A stretch of 64,000 nucleotides of DNA from Alteromonas sp. ALT199 (GTDB lineage: Bacteria; Pseudomonadota; Gammaproteobacteria; Enterobacterales; Alteromonadaceae), in contig NZ_JAHHDX010000149.1 of the NCBI RefSeq assembly GCF_018619335.1, positions 1 to 64,000 of the forward strand, in the 5' to 3' direction. Under the pieces are notes generated by a model. That model made no database searches. It had not been told where the DNA came from and saw only the letters and a program-made list of their open reading frames with translations. Below, in pieces: positions 8,121-18,375 of the stretch; position 1 is the stretch's first letter; each line of letters opens with the position of its first letter. Made by a program: the position numbers and the translations under genes.

Positions 8121-9329
8121 ATGAAAATACTTCTTGAAGATACCATTCCTTTCGGCACGGATTACCTTAACAGCGTAGGTCAAGTTGAAACCTATGCCTG
8201 GCAGTCTCTTGTACCAGAAATGTTGCGCGATGTAGATATTCTTGCGCTGCGTTCTACCACTAAAGTTACGCCTGAACTGTTAACGAACGCCAACACGCTT
8301 AAGTTTGTGACTACCGCAACGGCAGGGACCAATCATCTAGATAAAATACACTTGGACAAAGTAGGTATTGCACATAGCAGTGCAGCAGGGTGTAATGCCG
8401 TTGCAGTTGCCGAGTATGTATTAAGTGTTTTATTGCATGCACAAAAAGCTCAAAAGCTCGACTTGTACAATGTGACAGTAGGGATAGTGGGGGCCGGCAA
8501 TGTAGGAAGCGCGTTGTCACGTATTTTAACGGCAATAGGTGTTAAACACTGCCTGTACGACCCACCGCTACAGCAAGCGTTAGCGCGAACTGGCGAGACG
8601 CTGCATAACGGGCAGTCATTTGTAGATTTAGCACAAATCGCAAAGTGCGACGTTATCTCCCTTCACGTGCCTTTTATCAAAGATGGCGATTATCCAACTT
8701 ACCAGATGATCGATAAAACTTTTCTTGAAGCATTAACACCTGACCAGCTGCTTATCAATGCATGTCGCGGCGAGGTTATAGATGAAGGAGCGCTACTTAA
8801 CCTGCTTCAACAAAAACAGGCACCAACGGTGGTGCTCGATGTATTTGATAATGAGCCCGCCATAAACACAGCGCTGTTTGACTACGTTTGGTTCGTTACG
8901 CCACATATTGCCGGTCATTCGGTAGAAGGAAAAGTGCGCGGTACACAAATGATTTACGAGCAAATTTGCGACGTAGTGGGCACGGCCCCGGACAAAGAGC
9001 TTAGCGATTTTCTTGATAAGACCAACCCAATAGGTGTTGAGTTAGCATCGCCAGAAGCATCTCGCTTATCGGTTGAAGATCTTATTGAGGTATTTCACAA
9101 GGTGTACGATGTCGCTTTTGATGACGAAATAACGCGAAACGCTTTTTCATCAGCGTCAAAAGATAACGAAAATACGAAATCTGAAGTAGCGAATACGTTT
9201 TCTGCATTGCGCAAGCAATACAGAGTACGTCGCGAGTGCAGCGCCTATGCGTTACAATTGCCAAAGAACACCAGTAAACAAATTCAAAACACTTTCACCC
9301 AACTAGGCTTTTCCGTTAGTCTGGTTTAG
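8121..9329 (+). CDS. pdxB: Erythronate-4-phosphate dehydrogenase
   Basis: PdxB oxidises 4-phospho-D-erythronate with NAD in the DXP-dependent pyridoxal-5'-phosphate pathway. The 402-residue product is a D-2-hydroxyacid dehydrogenase. The nucleotide-binding GIVGAGNVGS is at about 121-130 and the catalytic Arg is in NACRGEVIDE. The Glu is in DVFDNEPA and the His in PHIAGHSVEG. The C-terminal PdxB dimerisation domain follows (from about residue 285). Length is slightly above the usual 375-385 because of a Ser/Asn-rich insertion near 340-355. The N-terminus MKILLEDTIPFG is typical of PdxB. It is 26 bp upstream of asd, reproducing the pdxB-usg order of E. coli, and the two are probably co-transcribed. 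Confidence 0.93.
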   Translation: MKILLEDTIPFGTDYLNSVGQVETYAWQSLVPEMLRDVDILALRSTTKVTPELLTNANTLKFVTTATAGTNHLDKIHLDKVGIAHSSAAGCNAVAVAEYVLSVLLHAQKAQKLDLYNVTVGIVGAGNVGSALSRILTAIGVKHCLYDPPLQQALARTGETLHNGQSFVDLAQIAKCDVISLHVPFIKDGDYPTYQMIDKTFLEALTPDQLLINACRGEVIDEGALLNLLQQKQAPTVVLDVFDNEPAINTALFDYVWFVTPHIAGHSVEGKVRGTQMIYEQICDVVGTAPDKELSDFLDKTNPIGVELASPEASRLSVEDLIEVFHKVYDVAFDDEITRNAFSSASKDNENTKSEVANTFSALRKQYRVRRECSAYALQLPKNTSKQIQNTFTQLGFSVSLV

Positions 9330-9355
9330 ATATTTTTTTAGGAGCATAAAGCATT

Positions 9356-10372
9356 ATGTCGCAAGCGTTTGACGTAGCGGTACTTGGCGCCACTGGTTTA
9401 GTGGGCCAAACCATGATTGAACTATTAGAAGAGCGAGGCTTTCCGGTAAACCGTTTATACCCGCTTGCCAGTAAACGTTCAGCTGGTAGTACTGTATCGT
9501 TTAAAGGCGAGGAGATTGAAGTATTAGATGCTGACGACTTCGATTGGTCATTAGTGCAGTTAGGTTTTTTCTCAGCCGGTGGAAGTATCTCAGCAAAATT
9601 TGCTCCGCTGGCCGCAGAAGAGGGCTGTATTGTTATCGACAATACTTCAGAGTTTCGTTACGAGCCTGATATCCCTCTGGTAGTGCCAGAAGTTAACGCT
9701 CATGCACTGGCAGAGTTTCGCAATAGAAACATAATTGCGAACCCAAACTGCTCAACTATTCAAATGTTGGTAGCACTTCAACCAATCCAAGAAGCGGTTG
9801 GTATTGACCGTATTAACGTGTGTACCTACCAGTCAGTGTCTGGTGCAGGTAAAGAAGCAATGGAAGAGCTGGCCAAGCAAACTGCAGGTTTGCTAAATGC
9901 GCGCGAAGTGAAGCCAGAATCGTTTAGTCGCCAAATTGCCTTTAACGTTATCCCTCAAATCGACGTTTTCCAAGATAACGACTACACCAAAGAAGAGATG
10001 AAAATGCTGTGGGAAACCCAAAAAATCATGGGCGACCAAAGTATTTTAGTAAATGCAACCGCAGTTCGCGTGCCTGTATTTTACGGTCATGCCGAAGCTA
10101 TTCACCTAGAAACTCGTTCGCCGATAGATGCGCAGCATGTTAAAGAGCTTCTAGCTGATGCACCAGGTGTAACGGTTTACGACAACAATGAGCAGTTTCC
10201 AACTCAGGTTAGCAGCGCTAGCGGTAACGACATTGTGCACGTGGGCAGAATTAGAAACGACATTACTCACCCTTGTGGCTTAAATTTATGGGTAGTTTCT
10301 GACAATATCCGTAAAGGTGCGGCGACAAACAGCATTCAAATTGCTGAAACGCTAATTCGCGATTACCTGTAA
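9356..10372 (+). CDS. asd: Aspartate-semialdehyde dehydrogenase
   Basis: The enzyme reduces aspartyl-4-phosphate to aspartate semialdehyde with NADPH, for Lys, Met, Thr and diaminopimelate synthesis. The 338-residue product has an N-terminal Rossmann motif (VLGATGLVGQ, about 8-17) and the catalytic Cys in IANPNCSTIQM (about 133). The active-site Arg and His region is ATAVRVPVFYGHAEAI. It occupies the position of usg in E. coli, where the protein is a degenerate relative. Here the active site is intact, so a functional enzyme is expected. A good ribosome-binding site (aggag) precedes the ATG. It follows pdxB by 26 bp. Confidence 0.9.
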   Translation: MSQAFDVAVLGATGLVGQTMIELLEERGFPVNRLYPLASKRSAGSTVSFKGEEIEVLDADDFDWSLVQLGFFSAGGSISAKFAPLAAEEGCIVIDNTSEFRYEPDIPLVVPEVNAHALAEFRNRNIIANPNCSTIQMLVALQPIQEAVGIDRINVCTYQSVSGAGKEAMEELAKQTAGLLNAREVKPESFSRQIAFNVIPQIDVFQDNDYTKEEMKMLWETQKIMGDQSILVNATAVRVPVFYGHAEAIHLETRSPIDAQHVKELLADAPGVTVYDNNEQFPTQVSSASGNDIVHVGRIRNDITHPCGLNLWVVSDNIRKGAATNSIQIAETLIRDYL

Positions 10373-10947
10373 ATGGTTCAGCAGAGGTTCTGCCTCTGAT
10401 TAATCGGATAAGCGCAGGAAAAGGTAAACATTTTTCTGTGCTTGCCGATACGCAAAATAAGCGAGGTGTTTGGTGCGGTTTAAAAAAAACGTGCCTGTTG
10501 CACTGTAAAGGAAGTATCGAACGTAGCGAATTTGGTGTGTTTAATGCAATGCAAAGTGTTTAATGCAATTTAACGCTACGAGTAGACAGATCTAAATGCG
10601 GTGAATAAGCGGCATTTAGCAAAACTTTAAGCATTAGATTAGACCAATACTACTGTCTAACTAGATCACCCTTAATAACTGGTTTATAGTTTGTAGGGTT
10701 AGGAACAGAACAACGTTAAAAACAATAGTCAGTCAGACACTTAGGCGAAGAGTAAGAACTCTAAAAAGCGCAAACAAATCTTACTGCCAGGGTCATAAAG
10801 ACTGTAAAACGCTAGCTTGATGATTAATGGTTTCAAGGTGGCTTAAGAATAAAAATAAAGGCCAATATATTTTTTTGTAGTGATTGGCTAAAAAATCCGC
10901 CCATATGAACCGGGTGGTAAAGACGCTTGAGGGCATATAGGATTGCT
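10373..10947. other. 575-bp leader/spacer before fimV
   Basis: I see no coding region. A short inverted repeat CAGAGG-ttctg-CCTCTG directly after asd (10382-10398) could be a weak terminator stem, but no T-tract follows. The 14-mer gtgtttaatgcaat occurs twice within about 35 bp around 10537-10568. The rest is AT-rich and presumably contains the fimV promoter. Confidence 0.5.
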
Positions 10948-13900
10948 ATGAAATTGCATTTGACGGGCTTACTTTTACTCACACTTTGTTTGTCTGGCCC
11001 TATAATTACTGTTGATGCACAAGAACGCGCTACCTTCTTAAAAGGTCCGAAAGACGCAACTGATCAATATTCGGGTCTAGAGTACGGGCCTATCGACGCT
11101 AACGATACCCTGTGGCGTATTGCTGAGCGCTATCGCCAGAACAATAACCTGAGTGTTTATCAGGTTATGACTGCTATCTACGAACTCAACCCCAACGCAT
11201 TTGAAAATGGCAACTTAAACTTATTGGTAGATGGCGCAGTTTTGAAGCTGCCATCCGAGCGTTATATTGCCAGAATCGACAAAAAAAGAGCACAAATGCG
11301 TGCCGAGCAAGACGATAGGGCATTCGCAGAAACGCTTAACAAGCCTGGCAGTAGCGTAAGAAACATTAAGCCCGCATCGCCGTTAGTCAACCAACAAGAC
11401 CTCACCCAAACGCAAACTGACATTGAGCAAAAGATTACCCGCTTAGACCAGGAACAAACCCGTCAGTTTGATGAATTACGTATGCAATTTGCCGCCTCAC
11501 TTGAAAACGTTGAGGCAATTTTGAATGAGAACAGACGTCTATACGAGCGTGTTGAAGCCGTAAATGGTGAGCTAGAAACCTTGCGTAGCCAAGTTGAAGG
11601 CGACGTTAAGAGCCAGCTTGATATGCAGGTGGCGCTTCAACAAGAACTGCTCGATATGATTAAAGCTGAGCAAGCCCAGCGTGAAGCAGAGAAACAGTCG
11701 TCATTTTTAAGTGCACTAACAAGCCCGCTGAGCTTGATTATTGGCTCGGCAATTCTGTCGCTATTGTTGGTAGGTGGCTTAATCATGTGGCTGCTGAAAC
11801 GCAACAGCAAGCCAGAAGAGACGCCTGCACCTGGCCCTACTATTACGGCCGATAACGATGAAGTACCTGTTCCAGATTCCGATATTGATGACCTTTCCAG
11901 TGCATTAGCCCCGGACTTTGATGATAAAGCGGAATTATCAGATGACGACTTGTTTAATGATGACGACTTGCTTGATGATGTGCTTACCTCTGATTTAGAA
12001 GAGAGCTTAGACGACGAGTTAGAAACCTTTGCCGATCTAGAAGATGACATGTTAGTGCCAGACGATGGCAGCGATGACTTGTTTGAGGCGGGCGACGATG
12101 AGCTTGATCAGAGCGAATTAGACAGCTTGTTTGACGATGATGACTTGTCGGACAAAGTACTAAACGAAAATGACGCAGACGACCTTGAAGGCTTTGACCT
12201 TTCTGGGGATGATGACATCTTTGATGGAGATGTCGCAGAAGAAGATAGCCTAGAAGAGTCGGAGTCTGAGACAGCAGCTAATGAAGAAGTAGCATCAGCA
12301 GATGACGATGATTTTGATATTGATGACTTGCTTGATGATGTACAAAGCCAGGACACGGTAGAACCTGAAAGTGATGAACTCAATGAATCAGGCGACATAG
12401 ACCCTGACGACATCCTTGCTGAGGTTAACGCAACTGCCGATTCCGCAAACGTTGATGAAGACGATATCGACGCACTGCTTGCCAACTCGGTTGACGATTT
12501 ATCCGACGCCGATGAAGCGAAAGAAAGTGCCTCATCTTTACCGAGCGTGGAAGATGAAGACGATAAGCCCGAAATTAGCATTGATGATTTACTTGAAGAG
12601 CACGGTGTTGATGCTGGCCTGACCGATGAGCTAGACAGTAACGATGACCTTATCAACGAAGATATGCTGGGCAAACTTGATGACGAGATTAATCAACAAA
12701 ACAAAGAAATTGATAAAATCACCGACGATTTGCTCAACGAAATAGAGCAGATAGAAATGATGGGTGGTTTAGGTGAGGAAGATGATGAAGAAGAGGATGA
12801 TCTTGAAGAAGAAATAACTACATCTGCGCCTTCACCGCAGTCTATTCAAAGCCTTGATGCTATTACAGATGATTTAGATGAAATAATCACTGACGAAATT
12901 GAAACTGACTTTAGTGACCCTCTATCTGACGATCTTATTGCGGAGTTGCAAGCGGAAGATGAACGTGCCGAAGAGTCTTCAGTTAGTAAAGGTAGTTCAG
13001 AAGACAAAGATTCTTCAGTAGAAGAAGATTTAGCAGATGATACCGGATCTGTTTTAAACGAGCTTGAAGAAAGTGCATCAAGCGAATTGCCTTCTCAAGC
13101 AGACGACGAGGGCGATTTTGACGACCCATTCACCGATGAGTTGCTTGCCGAGCTTGAAGCAGAGCTGGAAGATGAACCAGAAGTTAGCCCTGAAGCGGGT
13201 GATGAAAATGATGATTTTATTGCTTCTGAAAATGAAGATGATTTCAGCGACCCGTTAACTGACGAGTTGCTTGCTGAACTAGAAGCTGAAGAGTCTAAAA
13301 CCAGTGACGATGTGGAACAGCTGACAGACGAACTACTCTCTGAGCTTGAGTCTGAGATAGAACCTGAAAACGATATAGGTGATGCGTTTGAGCCAGAAAT
13401 TGAGGCCGAATCTGAGTTTGAGCCAGAACTTGGCACTGAAGTCGAATTAGAAGAAGACGCAGAAGTTGAACCTGAGTTAGAAGCAGAATTAGAATCTGAG
13501 CTAGAGCCTGAATCAGAATTAGAGTTCGAAACTGAAGTTGAAGCTCACGCAGAAGACGAAGTAGCGCGTGAAATTGACGCAGAGTCAGCGTTAGAGCCCG
13601 AACTTGGCACTGAAGCCGAATTAGAAGAAGACGCAGAAGTTGAACCTGAGTTAGAAGCAGAATTAGAATCTGAGCCAGAGCCTGAATCAGAATTCGAAAC
13701 TGAGGCTGAAACTCAAGCAGAAGACGAAGTAGCGCCTGAAACTGACGTAGAGTCAGCGTTAGAGCCAGAATTTGGCGCTGAAGTCGATTTAGAAGAAGAC
13801 GCAGAAGTTGAACCTGAGTTAGAAGCAGAATTAGAATCTGAGCCAGAGCCTGAATCAGAATTAGAGTTCGAAACTGAGGTTGAAGCTCACGCCGAAGACG

Positions 13901-15408
13901 AAGTAGCGCCTGAAATTGACGCAGAGTCAGCGTTAGAGCCAGAACTTGGCACCGAAGTCGAATTAGAAGAAGACGCTGAAGTTGAACCTGAGTTAGAAAC
14001 AGAATTAGAATCTGAGCCAGAGCCTGAATCAGAATTAGAATTCGAAACTGAAGTAGAGCTCGGGTCTGAGCTTGAAACTGTCGGTGAAGGTGTCGAAACA
14101 AAGGCAGAAGAAACGTCAGACGATCCATTAGATGATGCTATCGAAGCATTTGAAAAACAAATGATGGACGACATTCCTTCACTCGGTCAGATGGATACGG
14201 AAGAGTCCTCGCCCCAAGAAACGCCTTTAGCGCAGAATAAACCTGCTGTCGAAGAAGAAACTTTGGAAAATACGCCATCGGAAGAAGGCGTTGACGAATA
14301 CGACGATAGCCTTTTAAACGCTGCGTATAATGAAATTGACAGCTTTGAATTAGAGCAAGAAGTTGACGGTGTAGACGAAAGCGATAAGTTAACATCAGAG
14401 TCTGATGTTAACGAAGACACAAGCTCACCTGAAACATCTAATTCAAACCAACCCGATTCAAACGAAAATAAAGAAGAAGGCTTTAATGAACTTGGTGACG
14501 TACCAGGTCTTGATGACTGGCTATCTACTTCGGGTGACGACGATGGGGTTGACGATAACGAAATACTCGACGATTTAGACAGTGCGGAATTCGATGAGCT
14601 TCTTCAGAGCCTTGAGTCAGACGATATCGTCGACACCAGTAATATCGACAGTGAAAAGGTGCAGGGAACAAAAGCATCCTCGACAGCGAGTGATGAAGAT
14701 ACTTTCGAACTTGAGCAGGAAGACGATGAAGCTACGTTCGAGTTGGAAGAGAGTGTTGAAAATAATCTTACGTTAAATGAAAACGAAGATTCGTTTGAGC
14801 TAGACGACGAGAACGAAGCCTTTGCATTAGATGATGGCGACACTTCCGGGTTAGAACAAAATGATGAAGAAGATACTTTCGAACTAGAAGGTGATGACTC
14901 GGAACTTGCATTAGACGATCTTGAAATTCCTGATGATGTGGAGTTAGACATTGCCACACCAACGGAAATTGAAGAGGATGAACAAGGTTCAAGTGACGCC
15001 GAAACGGATGAAGTACAAGAGGAAGAGCTTAAGCTCGATAACCCTGACTTGGACCTGGCGGCATTGCTCAGTGATGTTGATGCGGAAAGTGACCCTCAAA
15101 CGCCACCGGAAGACTTTCTCGACGTAGAAGCATTAATGGATGATGGTGATGATGCGGACGCGATTGACCCGGATAGCCAGTCGCTAGACCTTGATGTTAG
15201 CTTATCTGACTTTACGGGCGTGTCTGATGAGGATACGGTTATTGACATAGACAAAGATGCTGGGCAAAACGCTAACTTGGATTTGGCTCGTGCATATATT
15301 GAAATGGACGATGCAGATGCTGCAAAAGAGTTACTTGAAGAAGTGATTAAAGAGGGCAGTGAAGAGCAAAAGCAGGAAGCAGCTTCGATTTTAGCGAACA
15401 TTGCTTAG
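10948..15408 (+). CDS. fimV: FimV-family polar hub protein, highly acidic
   Basis: FimV/HubP proteins anchor to peptidoglycan and organise the cell pole, affecting type IV pili, flagella and chemoreceptors. From the ATG at 10948 the product has 1486 residues. It has a signal peptide (1-24), a LysM-like domain (about 46-102), a coiled coil (about 145-225) and one TM segment (about 260-283). An extremely Asp/Glu-rich cytoplasmic region of more than 1100 residues follows. The C-terminal FimV/TPR-like motif (LDLARAYIEMDDADAAKELL, last 46 residues) is intact. I prefer the ATG at 10948 over the in-frame TTG at 10927 because the signal peptide begins there. The acidic region contains four copies of a 56-58-residue repeat (13420 to about 14055). 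It lies between asd and truA; fimV is next to truA in several gammaproteobacteria. Confidence 0.9.
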   Translation: MKLHLTGLLLLTLCLSGPIITVDAQERATFLKGPKDATDQYSGLEYGPIDANDTLWRIAERYRQNNNLSVYQVMTAIYELNPNAFENGNLNLLVDGAVLKLPSERYIARIDKKRAQMRAEQDDRAFAETLNKPGSSVRNIKPASPLVNQQDLTQTQTDIEQKITRLDQEQTRQFDELRMQFAASLENVEAILNENRRLYERVEAVNGELETLRSQVEGDVKSQLDMQVALQQELLDMIKAEQAQREAEKQSSFLSALTSPLSLIIGSAILSLLLVGGLIMWLLKRNSKPEETPAPGPTITADNDEVPVPDSDIDDLSSALAPDFDDKAELSDDDLFNDDDLLDDVLTSDLEESLDDELETFADLEDDMLVPDDGSDDLFEAGDDELDQSELDSLFDDDDLSDKVLNENDADDLEGFDLSGDDDIFDGDVAEEDSLEESESETAANEEVASADDDDFDIDDLLDDVQSQDTVEPESDELNESGDIDPDDILAEVNATADSANVDEDDIDALLANSVDDLSDADEAKESASSLPSVEDEDDKPEISIDDLLEEHGVDAGLTDELDSNDDLINEDMLGKLDDEINQQNKEIDKITDDLLNEIEQIEMMGGLGEEDDEEEDDLEEEITTSAPSPQSIQSLDAITDDLDEIITDEIETDFSDPLSDDLIAELQAEDERAEESSVSKGSSEDKDSSVEEDLADDTGSVLNELEESASSELPSQADDEGDFDDPFTDELLAELEAELEDEPEVSPEAGDENDDFIASENEDDFSDPLTDELLAELEAEESKTSDDVEQLTDELLSELESEIEPENDIGDAFEPEIEAESEFEPELGTEVELEEDAEVEPELEAELESELEPESELEFETEVEAHAEDEVAREIDAESALEPELGTEAELEEDAEVEPELEAELESEPEPESEFETEAETQAEDEVAPETDVESALEPEFGAEVDLEEDAEVEPELEAELESEPEPESELEFETEVEAHAEDEVAPEIDAESALEPELGTEVELEEDAEVEPELETELESEPEPESELEFETEVELGSELETVGEGVETKAEETSDDPLDDAIEAFEKQMMDDIPSLGQMDTEESSPQETPLAQNKPAVEEETLENTPSEEGVDEYDDSLLNAAYNEIDSFELEQEVDGVDESDKLTSESDVNEDTSSPETSNSNQPDSNENKEEGFNELGDVPGLDDWLSTSGDDDGVDDNEILDDLDSAEFDELLQSLESDDIVDTSNIDSEKVQGTKASSTASDEDTFELEQEDDEATFELEESVENNLTLNENEDSFELDDENEAFALDDGDTSGLEQNDEEDTFELEGDDSELALDDLEIPDDVELDIATPTEIEEDEQGSSDAETDEVQEEELKLDNPDLDLAALLSDVDAESDPQTPPEDFLDVEALMDDGDDADAIDPDSQSLDLDVSLSDFTGVSDEDTVIDIDKDAGQNANLDLARAYIEMDDADAAKELLEEVIKEGSEEQKQEAASILANIA
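13420..14055 (+). repeat. Tandem repeat within fimV (about 3.7 copies of 168-174 bp)
   Basis: Repeat units begin with gagcc(a/c)gaa at 13420, 13594, 13762 and 13936, giving periods of 174, 168 and 174 bp (58, 56 and 58 residues). Each unit encodes EPE(L/F)G(T/A)E-type starts, then EEDAEVEPELE and a run of Glu-Ser-Glu-Pro. Similarity is high at the DNA level, which points to recent duplication and possible copy-number variation. Confidence 0.9.
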
Positions 15409-15454
15409 TTAATCTGTTCGGGTACGTATGACCGCGCAGACGATTGTCGTATAT

Positions 15455-15500
15455 AGCGGCCTGTATATTTAACAAGATATACAGGCCGCTTTTGTTTTAA
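15455..15500 (+). terminator. Rho-independent terminator after fimV
   Basis: The perfect 14-bp stem AGCGGCCTGTATAT (15455-15468) pairs with ATATACAGGCCGCT (15477-15490), with an 8-base loop and the tail tttgtttt. It lies 47 bp after the fimV stop and insulates truA. Confidence 0.9.
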
Positions 15501-15613
15501 CTGGTGTGAAATCTATTTCTAGGGGCTAAGTGCGTTTTGCGTATTAGTAGCGTTGCATGTTGCAAACGACATGACTACACTTATCGCCTTTTCAGAAACG
15601 GGGTAAAAAAGAT

Positions 15614-16408
15614 ATGGGGCGAATTGCCTTAGGGATTGAATACGACGGTGCTGCTGTTTTCGGTTGGCAACGCCAGCGCGAAGTACCAAGTGTTCAAGAG
15701 CATCTTGAAAAGGCACTATCGACGGTAGCCAATGAACCCATTGAGGTGCAATGCGCTGGACGTACCGATGCAGGTGTACATGCTACGGGGCAAGTGGTTC
15801 ACTTTAACTGTGATGCACCACGTTCAGAGCGCGCATGGACGCTTGGTGTAAATGCTAATCTGCCTAATTCTGTTGCAGTAACGTGGGCGAAGAACGTTAG
15901 CGATGATTTTCATGCACGCTTTTCTGCTACCCATCGTCGCTATCGTTACATAATCCATAATGCAAAAATGCGTCCTGCCATACTGCACGCCGGTGTTACC
16001 CATATTCACCGCGAATTAGATGAGAAAAAAATGCATGTGGCCGCACAAGCACTGTTGGGTGAGCAAGATTTCACCTCTTTTCGCGCAGCACTTTGTCAAA
16101 GTAAAACGCCATTTCGTAACGTTACCGATGTTAGCGTATATCGCCAGGGACGTTATGTAATTATCGATATTCGGGCAAATGCTTTCTTGCATCACATGGT
16201 TCGAAACATTACAGGCGCGCTTGTTGAAATTGGGGCGGGGGAGCAAGATGTAAATTGGATTGCTCACTTATTAAGTCTAAAAGATAGAAGCAAATCGGCA
16301 GCCACGGCGAAGCCAAATGGTTTGTACCTGGTAGACGTAACTTATCCTGAAGAGCATAAGCTGCCTAAAGGGCCCTTGGGACCGCTGTTTCTGCCAGATT
16401 GCACATAG
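15614..16408 (+). CDS. truA: tRNA pseudouridine(38-40) synthase
   Basis: TruA converts uridines 38-40 in the anticodon stem of many tRNAs to pseudouridine. The 264-residue length is standard. The catalytic Asp is in [14 protein letters not shown] (about residue 52). Other family motifs are [13 protein letters not shown] at the N-terminus, [13 protein letters not shown] in the middle and [11 protein letters not shown] near residue 195. It is separated from fimV by a strong terminator and so has its own promoter. Downstream is a periplasmic binding-protein gene rather than the dedA found in E. coli, before synteny resumes at accD. Confidence 0.95.
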   Translation: MGRIALGIEYDGAAVFGWQRQREVPSVQEHLEKALSTVANEPIEVQCAGRTDAGVHATGQVVHFNCDAPRSERAWTLGVNANLPNSVAVTWAKNVSDDFHARFSATHRRYRYIIHNAKMRPAILHAGVTHIHRELDEKKMHVAAQALLGEQDFTSFRAALCQSKTPFRNVTDVSVYRQGRYVIIDIRANAFLHHMVRNITGALVEIGAGEQDVNWIAHLLSLKDRSKSAATAKPNGLYLVDVTYPEEHKLPKGPLGPLFLPDCT

Positions 16409-16435
16409 CACTGTCGAAGTATACAAGGAAGTATT

Positions 16436-17248
16436 GTGACCACGTTTCAATTTTTATCAAAAACTTTTGGTGTGTTACTGTGTTTAACGGCATTACAGTG
16501 CGGTGCCGATATAAAAGATAAAACCCCTAGTTTACTTTTCGCGGTTAACACACCAGGCGCTGCCCCTTATTTATATTATGATGAGAACTCAAAACGCTAT
16601 GAAGGCATAGTCGTCGATTTTTTTGAGTCGGATGAGCTATCGAATCAGTTTCGTATCGTTTATTTAGACTCGAATCGTGCTAGAAGCGAAGATTTATTAA
16701 ATTCGTCATCAATAGATTTGTTTTTATCTTCTGAAAGTTGGATAAGTAAACCGAACGACTTTCTGTTTAGCGAAGAGTTGATAAAGCATGACAGCTATAT
16801 CTACTCAACTTCAAATTTTGACGGACCATTTGTACCGGAGGAGAACTTACCCTCTAGTATTTGTACTAGATACGGCTTTACTTATCCCGTTTTACAGCAG
16901 TTCTTCGGGAGAAAAGAAGATAACATTCAAAGGGTTGACTCAAGTAGCCAATTTACAATGGCTATGATGATGTTGAAACGGCGCTGTGACTTTACGATAA
17001 TGAATGAACATAACGCGCGTGCTGTTATGTTTAACAATACGTTTTGTTCTTCAGAATTCTATCAGTCTCCTAACGTCGTTAGTCGGGCTCGTTTAGTGTT
17101 TGTTATTCGTTCTGATTTAAACTTTCTCAAAAATAAAATAGATAGTGCACTGAAGCACTTTGTCGAAAGCGGGCAAAGGCAACTATCGCTAGAACGTCAC
17201 TCAGGTGTTAATCAGTTTCCAAAAGTTAAATGTCACAGTGCTTGGTGA
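16436..17248 (+). CDS. Periplasmic solute-binding protein, family 3-like
   Basis: The 270-residue protein has a hydrophobic N-terminal signal (about residues 8-22, ending near a Cys). It then shows a fold like bacterial extracellular solute-binding protein family 3 (PBPb): LLFAVNTPGAAPYLYYDEN at the start of lobe 1, a YEGIVVDFFES helix and a second lobe around 120-200. Ligand is unknown. No permease or ATPase genes are nearby, and many such orphan proteins in Alteromonadales are not true transporter components. The GTG start at 16436 is supported by AAGGAAG just upstream. It begins 27 bp after truA, so co-transcription is possible. Confidence 0.72.
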   Translation: MTTFQFLSKTFGVLLCLTALQCGADIKDKTPSLLFAVNTPGAAPYLYYDENSKRYEGIVVDFFESDELSNQFRIVYLDSNRARSEDLLNSSSIDLFLSSESWISKPNDFLFSEELIKHDSYIYSTSNFDGPFVPEENLPSSICTRYGFTYPVLQQFFGRKEDNIQRVDSSSQFTMAMMMLKRRCDFTIMNEHNARAVMFNNTFCSSEFYQSPNVVSRARLVFVIRSDLNFLKNKIDSALKHFVESGQRQLSLERHSGVNQFPKVKCHSAW

Positions 17249-17529
17249 AACTTGTATTCTATGAATCTCGCCAATAAAAAGTTAAGTAAAAGCTACCAGC
17301 GGTTAGCATTGCTGAAGTCGACTGCCAACTTCTAAGACCAGTTTTGTTTTTTCCATTTCGTTGTATTGTGGTCTAATAGCGCGCTATATTAGGTAGTTGT
17401 TCAATTGTGTTACGTATTTTTTCTTTGTAATACTGTATGAAACTTAAAAATTTAATGTGTTGTTGGCCACAAGTATGAATAAATATCAATCGTCATGGCC
17501 GGCAAACAAAAACAAAGGATTCAATTTCC

Positions 17530-18375
17530 ATGAGCTGGATTCAAAAAATTCTTCCTCGCACGCAAACTTCACACAAAGGTAATGTACCTGAGGGTATTTG
17601 GACAAAGTGTGGTTCATGCCAAGCTGTGCTGTACAAAAGCGAACTAGAAAAACTTCAGGAAGTTTGCCCTAAGTGCGACCATCACATGCGCATTACAGCG
17701 CGCCGCCGCATTGATGCGTTTTTAGATGATGGCGATCGCGTTGAATTAGGTGCAGAGCACGAGCCTCAAGACATACTTAAGTTTAAAGACTCTAAACGTT
17801 ACAAAGACCGTATCGTAGCTGCGCAAAAGTCAACAAACGAGAAAGACGCACTTGTGGTAATGCAAGGCAAACTTAAAGGTATGCCTGTAGTGGTTGCTTG
17901 TTTTGAGTTTGCGTTTATGGGCGGCTCAATGGCATCAGTAGTAGGCGCGCGTTTCGTTGCCGCTGTTAATGCATGCTTAGAAAATGATATGCCGCTTGTT
18001 TGCTTTAGTGCAAGCGGTGGCGCGCGTATGCAAGAAGCGCTAATGTCACTAATGCAAATGGCTAAAACATCTGCAGCCCTTGCTAAAATGAGCAAAAAAG
18101 GTCTGCCTTATATTAGCGTGCTTACTGACCCAACAATGGGCGGTGTATCTGCAAGCTTGGCAATGCTTGGCGATGTTAACGTGGCAGAGCCAAAAGCGCT
18201 TATCGGCTTCGCGGGCCCTCGCGTAATCGAACAAACAGTAAGAGAAAAGCTACCTGAAGGTTTCCAGCGTAGTGAATTCCTTGTTGAGAAAGGTGCAATT
18301 GATATGATTGTTGACCGCAGAGATATGCGTGATAAATTACACAGCTTGTTAGTTAAGTTGCATTATAAGAATTAG
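17530..18375 (+). CDS. accD: Acetyl-CoA carboxylase carboxyltransferase subunit beta
   Basis: AccD pairs with AccA to transfer CO2 from carboxybiotin to acetyl-CoA, giving malonyl-CoA for fatty-acid synthesis. The 281-residue product has the N-terminal zinc ribbon, with Cys-x2-Cys in KCGSCQ (about 27-30) and again in CPKC (about 46-49). The crotonase-like carboxyltransferase domain follows, with [10 protein letters not shown] and [12 protein letters not shown]. The stop overlaps the folC GTG start by one base (18375), showing translational coupling, as in the E. coli accD-folC-dedD-cvpA-purF region. Confidence 0.96.
   Translation: MSWIQKILPRTQTSHKGNVPEGIWTKCGSCQAVLYKSELEKLQEVCPKCDHHMRITARRRIDAFLDDGDRVELGAEHEPQDILKFKDSKRYKDRIVAAQKSTNEKDALVVMQGKLKGMPVVVACFEFAFMGGSMASVVGARFVAAVNACLENDMPLVCFSASGGARMQEALMSLMQMAKTSAALAKMSKKGLPYISVLTDPTMGGVSASLAMLGDVNVAEPKALIGFAGPRVIEQTVREKLPEGFQRSEFLVEKGAIDMIVDRRDMRDKLHSLLVKLHYKN

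Noticed and set aside
10382-10398. Terminator after asd (CAGAGG-ttctg-CCTCTG)
   Set aside because: The stem is only 6 bp and no T-tract follows, so it is not listed as a separate feature.
11637-15401. Several long minus-strand open frames opposite fimV, Ser- or Leu/Arg-rich
   Set aside because: They are antisense shadows of Asp/Glu codon runs (gat, gaa, gag); composition is repetitive and no ribosome-binding sites or motifs are seen.
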